A program made the translations under genes and the position numbers. From contig CAMLKR010000007.1 in the NCBI GenBank assembly GCA_946480565.1, forward strand, positions 1 to 39,730: a stretch of DNA of 39,730 nt, written 5' to 3'. Below the pieces are notes generated by a model that was given only the letters and a program-made list of their open reading frames with translations, had not been told where the DNA came from and made no database searches. Of this stretch, positions 10,436 through 19,273 are shown piece by piece. How positions within the stretch are numbered: position 1 is the first letter of the stretch; the number at the start of each line of letters is the position of its first letter. This DNA comes from an uncultured Arenimonas sp. (GTDB lineage Bacteria > Pseudomonadota > Gammaproteobacteria > Xanthomonadales > Xanthomonadaceae).

Positions 10436-12809
10436 TTTTCGGCCGGAGTTCGAGGCGGTGTTCGGTTGCCCCGGGCAGGAAGGGCGTGGCCTCGCCGCGC
10501 ACCCAGGCGTCGTGGCCCGCGCCCCAGAACGGCGACAGCGGGTGGCCACTCTGGCCGCCGGGCATGTGGATGAAGCCCTCGGCCTCGTGGCCCGGCGCGA
10601 CCACCATGCGCTGGCTGGCGCCGAAGGCCGGACCCTGCACCCGCGGCATGTTGCCGTCGCCGGGCAGCGGGTCGGCCGGCATGCACAGCCAGGATTTCGC
10701 GAAGGCCGGCAGCGCGCCGGCCAGCGGATGGCAGATCGCCGCGGTGTTGCGCGAGCCCCAGGTGCGCGCGCCGGCCGGCCCGCGGATCTGGTCGCGCACC
10801 TGCTGGGCGGCGTCGGCCAGCAGCGCGTCCCAGCTGCTGAACTTGCGCGGCAGCAGGTGCGCCGGCCGCTGCTGCAGCAGCGGCCAGGCCACCGATTCCA
10901 TCTGCGGCAGGTCGGGCATCACGAAGTCCTTGCCCAGGGCCACCTGGGCCGGCGCCAGCAGGCCGTTCTGGATGCGCTCGATCACCGCCAGCCGCCAGGC
11001 CCGCACCAGCCGGTAGCTGGTGGAGTCGACGCTGGCGCGGCCGTCCCAGGTCGCAGCCTCGCGGGCGAGGGACTGCAGGGCCTCGTCGTCGTTGCGTTTG
11101 GCTTCTTCGAGCAGCGCCCGGTGCCAGCGTTCGAGGAAGAGGGCGCGGTGATCGAGCTGGATCGCCAGCAGGTCGGCTTCGGTGAAGCGGTCCTTGGCGT
11201 ACAGGGCGTCGCGGATCTGTTTCGCCCGCGCGCCGTTGGCATAACCGGCGTCGCCGACCAGCTCCAGTGCGGCGCCGTCCACGGTGCGCGCGTTGGCGGT
11301 CCACAGGCGGCCGTCGGGCGGGTCCACCAGGCTGGGGTTTTCGGTGGGCGCCAGCCAGCCGGCCCAGCGGCAGGCGGCCTCGACCTTCAGCGGGCCGGTG
11401 GGCGCGCATTCGCCGGCGCGCTGAGGCATCTGTGCGGTCAGGCGCCAGGCGATGCGGCCGTGTTTGTCGCCGATCACCAGGTTCTGGGCGGGAATGCCGG
11501 CGGTGTCGGCCACGGCCAGGCCCGCGTCCAGGTCGCCGGCGTGGGCCATGTCGGCCAGGCCGAAGTTCAGCGCGCCGGGAAGCTGGGCGGTCCAGCGCAG
11601 GGCCAGCGAACTTTCGCCGTCCAGCTCCGCGGTGATCGGGCCCCAGCGCGTATCGCGCACCTTCAGCTCCACCGGCTCGCCGCCCTTCACCTGGATCCAC
11701 TCGCTGGTGGTGCGTACCGCGGCCTGGCCGCCCGGCACGTAGTAGCGCTGACGGTCCTTGTCGGCCCAGTCGACGCGGTAGAAGTCCAGCCAGTCGCCGT
11801 AGCTGTTGGTGAAGCCCCAGGCCACGTGGCCGTTGCTGCCGACGATCACCGCCGGGATGCCGGGCAGGGTGAAGCCGGAAACGTCCACCTTGCCGCCGGG
11901 CGCGCGCGGGTCGGCGTACTCCAGGCGCGCGCGGAACCAGATGTTCGGCGCGCGCAGGCCCAGATGCATGTCGTCGGCGACGATGGCGCGGCCGTCGGCG
12001 GTGAGCTTGCCCGAGACCGCGAAGTTGTTGCTGCCTGGCGCGGCGGGTTCGGACACCCGGTAGCCCGGGTTGTCCCAGGCGGTGGGCAGCTTGCGCAGGT
12101 CGAGCACCTCGGCCGGCGGCAGTGCCACGTTGCCGCGCGCCTCGCCGACCAGGGGCGCGTCCCATTCGCTGCCGTCGGTGGCGATGAGCGCATAAAGTCC
12201 CGGCGGCACCGACTCGCGGATGCGCCACAGCGCCAGCTCGCGCGAATTGGTTTCGTCCTGCAGGTCGAAGAACATCGCGTAACCGGCCAGCGCGGTGTCG
12301 GCGACCGTCCAGGGCTCGGGTTCGGCCTGCAGCAGCAGGTAGGGCCAGGGTTTGCGGTCCAGCGCGGCCAGGCCGGCGTTGACGCCGTCGGCATAGGCCT
12401 GCAGCACCGGCAGGCGTCCGCCCGCCACCGCTTCCAGGCTTTCGCCCAGCCGCGCGCGCAGGCGGTGCACCCGCACGACCTTGTCGCGTTCGATGGCCAG
12501 CGGGCCGAACAGCGCCGACAGCTCGCCGGCGGCCGAACGCCGCAGCAGGTCCATCTCGAAATAACGCTCCTGGGCGTGCACGAAGCCCAGGGCGCGGGCG
12601 GCGTCGGTTTCGTCGGCGGCGGTGATGGTCGCCACGCCCAGGGCATCGCGCTCCACCGTCGCCGGGGCCGACAGGCCGGGCAGGGCGAGTTCGCCCTCGA
12701 GTTCGGCCAGGCTGCCGCGCCATACGAACAAGCCTGCCAGCACCGCCAGAACGCCCAGGACCAGGAGCACCGCCAGCAGGCGGAGGCCGACGCGGAAAAG
12801 CTTGGGCAT
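10431..12809 (-). CDS. Penicillin acylase family Ntn hydrolase, membrane-anchored
   Basis: About 792 residues. The family cleaves amide bonds in penicillins or in N-acyl homoserine lactones and related acyl amides, after the precursor cuts itself to expose a serine. Residues 8-33 form one hydrophobic segment (signal anchor). The A-chain part has FVHAQERYFEMDLLRR near 82, a common family motif. The PGSNNFAV segment near residue 257-264 contains the Ser expected to become the N-terminal nucleophile; DMHLGLRAPNIWFRARL follows. The start at 12809 is chosen because the hydrophobic segment begins right after it; an in-frame ATG at 12830 is equally possible and neither has a strong ribosome site. 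The substrate cannot be told from sequence; antibiotic resistance, quorum quenching or peptide trimming are all possible. Confidence 0.9.
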   Translation of the reverse strand: MPKLFRVGLRLLAVLLVLGVLAVLAGLFVWRGSLAELEGELALPGLSAPATVERDALGVATITAADETDAARALGFVHAQERYFEMDLLRRSAAGELSALFGPLAIERDKVVRVHRLRARLGESLEAVAGGRLPVLQAYADGVNAGLAALDRKPWPYLLLQAEPEPWTVADTALAGYAMFFDLQDETNSRELALWRIRESVPPGLYALIATDGSEWDAPLVGEARGNVALPPAEVLDLRKLPTAWDNPGYRVSEPAAPGSNNFAVSGKLTADGRAIVADDMHLGLRAPNIWFRARLEYADPRAPGGKVDVSGFTLPGIPAVIVGSNGHVAWGFTNSYGDWLDFYRVDWADKDRQRYYVPGGQAAVRTTSEWIQVKGGEPVELKVRDTRWGPITAELDGESSLALRWTAQLPGALNFGLADMAHAGDLDAGLAVADTAGIPAQNLVIGDKHGRIAWRLTAQMPQRAGECAPTGPLKVEAACRWAGWLAPTENPSLVDPPDGRLWTANARTVDGAALELVGDAGYANGARAKQIRDALYAKDRFTEADLLAIQLDHRALFLERWHRALLEEAKRNDDEALQSLAREAATWDGRASVDSTSYRLVRAWRLAVIERIQNGLLAPAQVALGKDFVMPDLPQMESVAWPLLQQRPAHLLPRKFSSWDALLADAAQQVRDQIRGPAGARTWGSRNTAAICHPLAGALPAFAKSWLCMPADPLPGDGNMPRVQGPAFGASQRMVVAPGHEAEGFIHMPGGQSGHPLSPFWGAGHDAWVRGEATPFLPGATEHRLELRPKM

Positions 12810-12820
12810 GGACGGCTCGC

Positions 12821-12850
12821 TTGCGGGCATTCGGGGACTGTGCCTAGGAT
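12821..12850 (+). promoter_or_regulatory. Predicted asn leader promoter
   Basis: TTGCGG (12821-12826), an 18-base spacer and TAGGAT (12845-12850). The predicted start is about 12857, at the leader ATG. If the true promoter is further upstream, the AGGA inside TAGGAT would instead be a ribosome site 6 bases before the ATG. The -10 region CCTAGG is close to symmetrical and could also serve the divergent acylase gene. Confidence 0.5.
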
Positions 12851-12855
12851 GGCCC

Positions 12856-12975
12856 ATGTCCTGCCGTGCCGCCATCGCCCTCGCCATGAACTCCGACCCG
12901 TCCCGGGCCGGACGCGACGTCGCGGTCAATAACGCCAACAACAACAATCGTCCCCGCCCGCGGGTCGACGACTAG
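12856..12975 (+). CDS. Asn-rich leader peptide of the asnB attenuator
   Basis: A 39-codon open frame ending in TAG at 12973-12975, placed between a predicted promoter and an intrinsic terminator upstream of asnB. Codons 25-31 (12928-12948) read Asn-Asn-Ala-Asn-Asn-Asn-Asn, with one more Asn at codon 12, giving seven Asn in all. The tail is Arg/Pro-rich. No domain is present; the point of translating it would be to stall the ribosome when charged tRNA-Asn is scarce. An internal ATG at 12886 would give a 29-codon version with the same Asn run; 12856 is preferred because either AGGA serves it or the transcript begins at it. This is the classical layout of amino-acid operon leaders, here matched to asparagine. 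Confidence 0.8.
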   Translation: MSCRAAIALAMNSDPSRAGRDVAVNNANNNNRPRPRVDD

Positions 12976-13043
12976 GCGCGCTCCACTTCCCAGCCCCCAG
13001 TCCACGACGGCCCGCACTGACGAAGTGCGGGCCGTCTGCTTTT
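12960..13043 (+). terminator. Attenuator: antiterminator segment and intrinsic terminator before asnB
   Basis: The terminator is GACGGCCCGCACT (13006-13018), a 5-base loop, AGTGCGGGCCGTC (13024-13036), a perfect 13-bp stem, then TGCTTTT. The competing pairing is GCGGGTCG (12960-12967) with CGGCCCGC (13008-13015), 8 bp with one G-U. A ribosome stalled on the Asn codons (12928-12948) would leave 12960-12967 free to form the antiterminator. A ribosome that reaches the stop at 12973 would cover that segment and let the terminator form. Confidence 0.8.
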
Positions 13044-13077
13044 GCGTCCTCGAAACCCAGCCCAAAGGAGTTGCGCC

Positions 13078-14748
13078 ATGTGTTCCATCCTCGGAGTCCA
13101 CGATGCCCGGCCCGGTGCCGACCTGATGCCGCTGCGCCCGCTGGCGCTTTCGCTGTCGGCGCGCCAGCGCCACCGCGGCCCGGACTGGTCCGGCGTGTAC
13201 GCGGAACCGCGCTGCCTGCTGGTGCACGAGCGCCTGGCCATCGTCGACCCGGCCGGCGGCGCCCAGCCCCTGCGCTCGGGCGACGGCCGCCTGGCCCTGG
13301 CGGTGAACGGCGAGATCTACAACCATCGCGAACTCGAACGCGCGTCCACGGTCGCCTATGAATTCCAGACCGGCTCGGACTGCGAGGTGATCAATGCGCT
13401 GTACCTGGAGCACGGCTCCGCGGGCGTGGCGAAACTCAACGGCATCTACGCCTTCGCGCTGTGGGACGCCGCGCAGGGCCGGCTGCTGGTCGCCCGCGAC
13501 CCGCTAGGCGTCTGCCCGCTTTACTGGGGCCACGACGCCGACGGCCGGCTGTGGGTCGCCTCGGAGATGAAGGCCCTGGCGCGGCACTGCGCGGATGTCG
13601 CGGTCTTTCCGCCCGGCCACGTCTACGACAGCGCCACCGGTGAGCTCACGTTCTTCCACGAGCGCGCATGGCGCGACTACGGCGCGATGCAGGGCAAGGC
13701 CGTGTCGCCGCAGTCCCTGCGCGAAGGCTTCGAACAGGCCGTGCACCGCCAGCTGATGACCGACGTGCCCTATGGCGTGCTGCTGTCGGGCGGCCTGGAC
13801 TCCTCGCTGGTCGCCGCCTGCGCCGCGCGTTTCGCCCGCCAGCGCGTGGAGGAGGACGACCAGGCCGAAGCCTGGTGGCCGCGCCTGCACAGCTTCGCGA
13901 TCGGCCTGGAAGGTTCGCCCGACCTGGCCGCCGCCGAAGTCGCCGCCAAGGCCCTGGGCACCGTGCACCACGGCTTCACCTACACGTTCGAGGAAGGCCT
14001 GGACGCGCTGCCCGACGTCATCCGCCACGTCGAAACCTATGACGTGACGACCATCCGCGCGTCCACCCCGATGTACCTGCTGGCCCGGCGCATCAAGGCC
14101 ATGGGCGTGAAGATGGTGCTCAGCGGCGAGGGCAGCGACGAGATCTTCGGCGGTTATCTTTATTTCCACAAGGCGCCGAACGCGCGCGAATTCCACGACG
14201 AATGCGTGCGCAAGCTCGGCGCCCTGCACCAGTTCGACTGCGCCCGCGCCAACAAGGCGATGATGGCCTGGGGCGTGGAAGCGCGCGTGCCCTTCCTGGA
14301 CCTGGAGTTCCTGGACCTGGCGATGGGCATGGATGCGCAGGCCAAGATGGCGGGCCAGGGCCGCATCGAAAAGGCCGTGCTGCGCGAGGCCTTCGAAGGT
14401 GCCCTGCCGCCCGAGATCCTGTGGCGCCAGAAGGAGCAGTTCAGCGACGGCGTCGGCTACGGCTGGATCGACGGGCTCAAGGCCCGCGCCGAGGCCTTCG
14501 TCAGCGACGCGATGTTCGCCCAGGCCGCGCTGCGGTTCCCGGTCAACCCGCCGCAGACCAAGGAAGCCTACTGGTACCGCGAACTGTTCGAACGCGAATT
14601 CCCGGGCGAGGCCTGCGCCCGCACCGTGCCGGGCGGCAAGTCCATCGCCTGTTCCTCGCCGGCGGCGATCGCCTGGGATCCGGCGTTCGCGAACGCCGCC
14701 GATCCCTCGGGACGCGCGGTCGCCGGAGTGCATCTGGCGGCGACCTGA
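13078..14748 (+). CDS. asnB: Asparagine synthetase B, glutamine-hydrolysing
   Basis: Makes asparagine from aspartate, ATP and glutamine. 556 residues, close to the length of E. coli AsnB. Cys2 after the initiator Met is the glutaminase nucleophile (MCSILGV); the N-terminal Ntn glutaminase domain runs to about 200 and includes RHRGPDW and NGEIYNH. The C-terminal synthetase domain has the ATP-pyrophosphatase loop LLSGGLDSSL near 235-244 and LSGEGSDEIFGGYLYF near 344-359. The ribosome site AAAGGAG lies 7 bases before the ATG. An Asn-codon-rich leader and attenuator directly upstream predict induction by asparagine starvation. It is followed by a GC-rich hairpin and a convergent gene. Confidence 0.97.
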   Translation: MCSILGVHDARPGADLMPLRPLALSLSARQRHRGPDWSGVYAEPRCLLVHERLAIVDPAGGAQPLRSGDGRLALAVNGEIYNHRELERASTVAYEFQTGSDCEVINALYLEHGSAGVAKLNGIYAFALWDAAQGRLLVARDPLGVCPLYWGHDADGRLWVASEMKALARHCADVAVFPPGHVYDSATGELTFFHERAWRDYGAMQGKAVSPQSLREGFEQAVHRQLMTDVPYGVLLSGGLDSSLVAACAARFARQRVEEDDQAEAWWPRLHSFAIGLEGSPDLAAAEVAAKALGTVHHGFTYTFEEGLDALPDVIRHVETYDVTTIRASTPMYLLARRIKAMGVKMVLSGEGSDEIFGGYLYFHKAPNAREFHDECVRKLGALHQFDCARANKAMMAWGVEARVPFLDLEFLDLAMGMDAQAKMAGQGRIEKAVLREAFEGALPPEILWRQKEQFSDGVGYGWIDGLKARAEAFVSDAMFAQAALRFPVNPPQTKEAYWYRELFEREFPGEACARTVPGGKSIACSSPAAIAWDPAFANAADPSGRAVAGVHLAAT

Positions 14749-14756
14749 GTAGGCGC

Positions 14757-14780
14757 GCGGCGCGGCTCCGGCCGCGCCGC
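14757..14780. terminator. GC-rich hairpin between convergent genes
   Basis: GCGGCGCGGC-TCCG-GCCGCGCCGC: a perfect 10-bp stem and 4-base loop filling the gap between asnB and the DUF924 gene. No T-run, so it is probably a shared 3'-end structure or weak bidirectional terminator. Confidence 0.6.
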
Positions 14781-14781
14781 G

Positions 14782-15333
14782 TCAGAAACTCGAACCCGGC
14801 TGCTGCAGGAAGGCCAGTTCTTCGGGCGTGGACTCGCGGCCGAGGATGGCGTTGCGGTGCGGGTAGCGGCCGAAGCGGTCGACGATGGCCTTGTGCCGGA
14901 GCTCGTACTGCAGGTTCTCGGCCGGCGCGTGCGCGCGGTACAAGGCCACGGCGATTTCGTGGATCGCCCGCGATTCGCTGTGCATGTAGGGCAGCAGCAG
15001 GAAGTTGTTCTGGATCGGCGAAAGCACCGACGTGGCGCCGGCGCGAACCGCTTCCTGCGCCAGCACCAGCGCCATCGGGTCCTGGGCGAAGGCGGCGGGC
15101 GTGCCGCGGTGGATGTTGCGCGAGAACTGGTCCAGCACGATCACCTCGGCCAGGCGGCCATGCGCGGTGCCGCGCCAGCCGTGCAGCTCGCCGGCGGACG
15201 CCTGCAGCAGCAGGCCGAGGAAGCGCGCACGCAGCAGCGCGTCGAATTCCGGGTCGACCTTCCACCAGCGCTCGGGCGGTGTCTGCTCGAACCAGAAGGC
15301 CAGGATGTCTTCGGCGACGACGTGGTCGGTCAT
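14782..15333 (-). CDS. DUF924 family protein
   Basis: 183 residues, full length for DUF924. The signatures are ILAFWFEQTPPERWWKVDPEFDALLRARF near 10-38, LAEVIVLDQFSRNIHRGTPAAFAQD near 61-85 and FLLLPYMHSES near 111-121. The family is helical with a TPR-like fold; its biochemical function is not established and no signal peptide is visible. It lies 12 bases downstream of the cytochrome-rhodanese gene on the same strand, so they are probably co-transcribed, though that association may be only local. Confidence 0.9.
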   Translation of the reverse strand: MTDHVVAEDILAFWFEQTPPERWWKVDPEFDALLRARFLGLLLQASAGELHGWRGTAHGRLAEVIVLDQFSRNIHRGTPAAFAQDPMALVLAQEAVRAGATSVLSPIQNNFLLLPYMHSESRAIHEIAVALYRAHAPAENLQYELRHKAIVDRFGRYPHRNAILGRESTPEELAFLQQPGSSF

Positions 15334-15345
15334 GGCAGGCCCTCC

Positions 15346-16440
15346 TCAGTGCGCGTGGCCATGCGCGTCGGCGCCGCCTTCGGCGCGGCCGACGGCCACC
15401 GGATAACCCAGGCTGATCCAGCCCTGGATGCCCTCGTACAGCACGGCGGTGTTGCGCAGGCCGCCTTCGCGCAGCTTGCGCACCACCGACTCGGCGGCGG
15501 CGCGCGGGCATTCGCAGTAGGCGACGATCCAGGTGCCGTCGGTGGGCAGGCTGGCGATCACTTGCTCGCGGCTGGCGTAGTAGGGCGCGGGCACCGCGCC
15601 GGCGATGTGCGCCATCTGCCACATCGAGGTGACGCGGGTATCGAGCAGCACCATCTTCCTGCCGGCCTTCAGTTCGCGGTCGAGTTCGGCGGCGCTGACG
15701 TAGAGCCCGTCGCGCAGTTCGAAGGTCGGATCGGCCGCGTCCGGGTTCAGCACGATGCGGTCCAGCGGCGGCGGTTCGGCCAGCACCGGCTTGCGCACTT
15801 TCCAGCCGCTGGCGCGGCTGCGCAGGAAGGCGGTGAGGCTGTCGATCTGCGGGTCGCTCAGCTGGCCCTGGAAGGCCGGCATCGGCGTGCCGTCGCGGCC
15901 GTTGGCGATGGCGTGGCGCAGGAAGGCGTCGGGCGTGAGCGCCAGCATCGCGGCATTGCCCAGCGCGGTGCCGGTGCCGCCTTCGCCCTGGGCGCCGTGG
16001 CAGCTGGCGCAGTTCTTCCGGTACAGCTTCGCGCCCTCGGCCACGTCGCCGGTGACCGGCGCGTGGCTGAGCGGGAAGGGCCGGGCCTCGGCCGCCGTGG
16101 CCAGCCAGTAGGCGAGGTCGCGGATCTCGTCGCGGCTCATCGGGCCGCCGACCTCGTCCAGGTAGCCGCCCATCGGCGTGCCGGGACGGCCGTAGCTGAT
16201 CGCCTCGCGCAGCACCATCGGGAAGCCGGTTTCCAGCAGCGAGCGCGAGCGCAGCGAGGGCGCGTGGTCGTTGACGTGGCCCTGGCGCTCCGCGCCATGG
16301 CAGAGCGAGCAGTAGCGCTGGTAGTTCGCCTCCGCGGCCTGCAGCTGTGCCGGCGTCGGTGGGGCGGACTGCGCGCCGGCCGCAGGGGCCAGGCCGAAGG
16401 AGACGAAAGCCAACAGGCGGAGCAGCGTGCGTGCGGTCAT
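15346..16440 (-). CDS. Diheme cytochrome c fused to a rhodanese domain
   Basis: 364 residues from the ATG at 16440. Residues 1-23 are a Sec signal peptide (AGA cleavage site), so the product is periplasmic. Two c-type heme sites follow: Cys44-Ser-Leu-Cys-His48 and Cys144-Ala-Ser-Cys-His148, each with a downstream GTPM methionine (Met90, Met187) as likely sixth ligand. From about 246 to 350 the sequence is rhodanese-like: KMVLLDTRVTSMWQMAHIAGAVPAPYY, then an active-site loop AYCECPRAAAESV with Cys309 (catalytic position) and Cys311. The C-terminus is His-rich (DAHGHAH). The domain order suggests electron transfer coupled to a sulfur or thiol substrate in the periplasm; the actual substrate is unknown. 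It precedes the DUF924 gene in a likely two-gene operon. Confidence 0.88.
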   Translation of the reverse strand: MTARTLLRLLAFVSFGLAPAAGAQSAPPTPAQLQAAEANYQRYCSLCHGAERQGHVNDHAPSLRSRSLLETGFPMVLREAISYGRPGTPMGGYLDEVGGPMSRDEIRDLAYWLATAAEARPFPLSHAPVTGDVAEGAKLYRKNCASCHGAQGEGGTGTALGNAAMLALTPDAFLRHAIANGRDGTPMPAFQGQLSDPQIDSLTAFLRSRASGWKVRKPVLAEPPPLDRIVLNPDAADPTFELRDGLYVSAAELDRELKAGRKMVLLDTRVTSMWQMAHIAGAVPAPYYASREQVIASLPTDGTWIVAYCECPRAAAESVVRKLREGGLRNTAVLYEGIQGWISLGYPVAVGRAEGGADAHGHAH

Positions 16441-16619
16441 GGCGGCGGCGGGCAAGGGGGTGCGCGCAGCCTATCACCGCGCCATCGCAGAACGGCCGGG
16501 GCACGGCGACAAGGGCGCGTTGCCGGCCACGCAGCGCGCCGCTTGAGCGCCCCGCCGTACCGAACCACAATCGGCCTCTGCCGCCCCGCCCCGCGGGCGG
16601 CAGGCGAGGAGACCGCACG

Positions 16620-17267
16620 ATGGATAAGTCTGTGCCAACCGCCGCGCCGCCGCGCGTCCAGACACTGGCGGCGACCCGGGCCGACGCCGTCACTTCGGTG
16701 TTGTGCGAGGCCTTCTTCGACTATCCGGTGATGCGCTACGTCCTGGGGCCGCAGGCCGACTACGCGGAGCGGCTGACGCGCTTGATCGGCCTGCTCACCG
16801 CCGGCCGCTGGCAGCGCGGCCACCCGGTGCTGGGCCTGGACGATGCGCTGGGGCAGCTTTGCGCGGTGGTGACGCTGACCCCGCGGGGCGAGTTCGACAC
16901 CCCGCCGGCGCTGAAGGCGCTCGCCGAATCCACCTGGTCCGCCCTGGGCGAGGACGCGCGCCAGCGCTACGCGCGGCTGTGCGAGGCCTGGGCCGCGACC
17001 GAACCGGCGGGCCCGCACTGGCACGTCAACATGCTCGGGGTGCGGCCGCCGTTCCGCGGCAGCGGGCAGGGCGCGCGGCTGTTGTCGGCGGCGCTCGACC
17101 TCGCGGCGTCGGACCCCGGCGCCGAAGCGCTGGACCTGACCACCGAAGATGCCGCAAACCTCGCGTTCTACGGCCGCCGCGGTTTCGAGATCACCGGACA
17201 CCGCCGCGTCGACGCGGCGCTGGAGACCTGGACCCTGGTCGCTTCCGTCGGGCCGCGGCGAACCTGA
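16620..17267 (+). CDS. GNAT family N-acetyltransferase
   Basis: 215 residues, start ATG at 16620 with GAGGAG about 9 bases upstream. The C-terminal half has the acetyl-CoA-binding pattern: MLGVRPPFRGSGQGARLLSAALDLA near 139-163 (motif A, R/Q-x-x-G-x-G/A) and DLTTEDAANLAFYGRRGFEI near 174-193 (motif B). The N-terminal segment VLCEAFFDYPVMRYVL is shared with single-domain GNATs of unknown substrate. No neighbour points to a pathway. It is divergent from the cytochrome gene with a 164-base gap that shows no strong motif, and convergent with the DJ-1 gene 16 bases away without a visible terminator. Confidence 0.88.
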   Translation: MDKSVPTAAPPRVQTLAATRADAVTSVLCEAFFDYPVMRYVLGPQADYAERLTRLIGLLTAGRWQRGHPVLGLDDALGQLCAVVTLTPRGEFDTPPALKALAESTWSALGEDARQRYARLCEAWAATEPAGPHWHVNMLGVRPPFRGSGQGARLLSAALDLAASDPGAEALDLTTEDAANLAFYGRRGFEITGHRRVDAALETWTLVASVGPRRT

Positions 17268-17283
17268 TCTTCGGGAGTTCGAC

Positions 17284-18024
17284 TCAGCGTTCGCCCAGCA
17301 CCAGGTCGCGCACCGCCTCGCCGACGCCGTGCGCCGACTGCGGGTTCTGGCCGGTCACCAGGCGGCCGTCGACGACCACCTTCGCGGTCCAGTCCGGCGC
17401 GGGATGGTGGATGGCACCGCGCTGCGTCAGCGTGGTCGCGAGCAGGAAGGGCACGACGGTATCGAGCTTGACCGCGCGCTCCTCGTCGTCGGTGAAGGCG
17501 GCGACATTCTTTCCGGCGACCAGGTACTTGCCGTCGCTCAGCTTCACGTTCACCAGCGCCGTCGGCCCGTGGCAGACCGCGGCGACCACGCCGCCCTGTT
17601 CCCACAGCGCGCGCGCCTGCTTCTGCACCGCCGGGCTGTCGGGGAAATCCCAGGCGGCGCCGTGGCCGCCGGCGAACAGGATGGCGGAATAGCGACGCGC
17701 ATCCACGCTGGCCAGCGTGGGCGTGCTGCGGATCTTTTCGCGGAAGGCGGGGTCGTTCCAGTAGCGCGCATTGGTCGCGTCGTCCAGGTCCAGGCCATCC
17801 ACCGGCGGTTCGCCGCCCTGGATGGACGCGAACTCGACCGGGATGCCGGCGTCCTCGAGCACCGCCATCGGATGCGTCACTTCGCCCAGGTAGAAGCCGG
17901 TGGGCTGGCCGGTGCTGCCTTTCACGCCGTGGCTGGTCAGCACGATCAGCACGGGTTTCACGGGCGCAGGATCGGCGCTGCCGGCGCTGGCCATGGTGAT
18001 GAGGGTGGAGAGCAGCAGGTTCAT
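17284..18024 (-). CDS. DJ-1/PfpI (Hsp31-like) family protein
   Basis: 246 residues. The class I glutamine-amidotransferase-like fold is shown by ILFAGGHGAAWDFP near 115-128, the nucleophile elbow VVAAVCHGPTAL near 147-158 with the catalytic Cys followed by His, and NPQSAHGVGEAVRDLV at the end. Its length and motifs resemble Hsp31/YhbO-type chaperone-deglycase proteins. The first 15 residues are hydrophobic and could be a short signal peptide. AGGAG lies upstream of the ATG at 18024, preceded by an AT-rich stretch (18037-18052) that could be the -10 region. The following 117 bases toward the reductase gene hold no other feature. Confidence 0.9.
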   Translation of the reverse strand: MNLLLSTLITMASAGSADPAPVKPVLIVLTSHGVKGSTGQPTGFYLGEVTHPMAVLEDAGIPVEFASIQGGEPPVDGLDLDDATNARYWNDPAFREKIRSTPTLASVDARRYSAILFAGGHGAAWDFPDSPAVQKQARALWEQGGVVAAVCHGPTALVNVKLSDGKYLVAGKNVAAFTDDEERAVKLDTVVPFLLATTLTQRGAIHHPAPDWTAKVVVDGRLVTGQNPQSAHGVGEAVRDLVLGER

Positions 18025-18141
18025 CGGTGGGGGCTCCTATACATATCTATGCGTTGCGGGGCCGGTCGCGCCGGCCGGCGAGGCGGAAAGCATGGCCCCC
18101 GCGCCGTTACGTCCCGTGAAGGGCAGGGCAGGCGCTGCGGC

Positions 18142-19176
<1,035 letters not shown>

Positions 19177-19254
19177 GTCCGCAGTCCCTGGAGAAGAGGA
19201 GCGGCAGGCTAGGCGCTTGCACTCATCGGAAAAACCGCCAGTATCCGGAATCAG

Positions 19255-19273
19255 TTTCAACGGAGCCTTGAAA
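19255..19273. promoter_or_regulatory. Candidate LysR operator
   Basis: TTTCAA-N7-TTGAAA, a perfect inverted repeat ending at the base before the lysR ATG, in the divergent gap with the aldo/keto reductase gene. Its size fits a LysR-type binding site and its place would suit autorepression. Confidence 0.45.

Noticed and set aside
12886..12975. Leader peptide run as a repeat or low-complexity artefact
   Set aside because: The Asn codons (AAT/AAC mixture) are followed by a stop, an antiterminator segment and a terminator in the correct order before asnB, so chance is unlikely.
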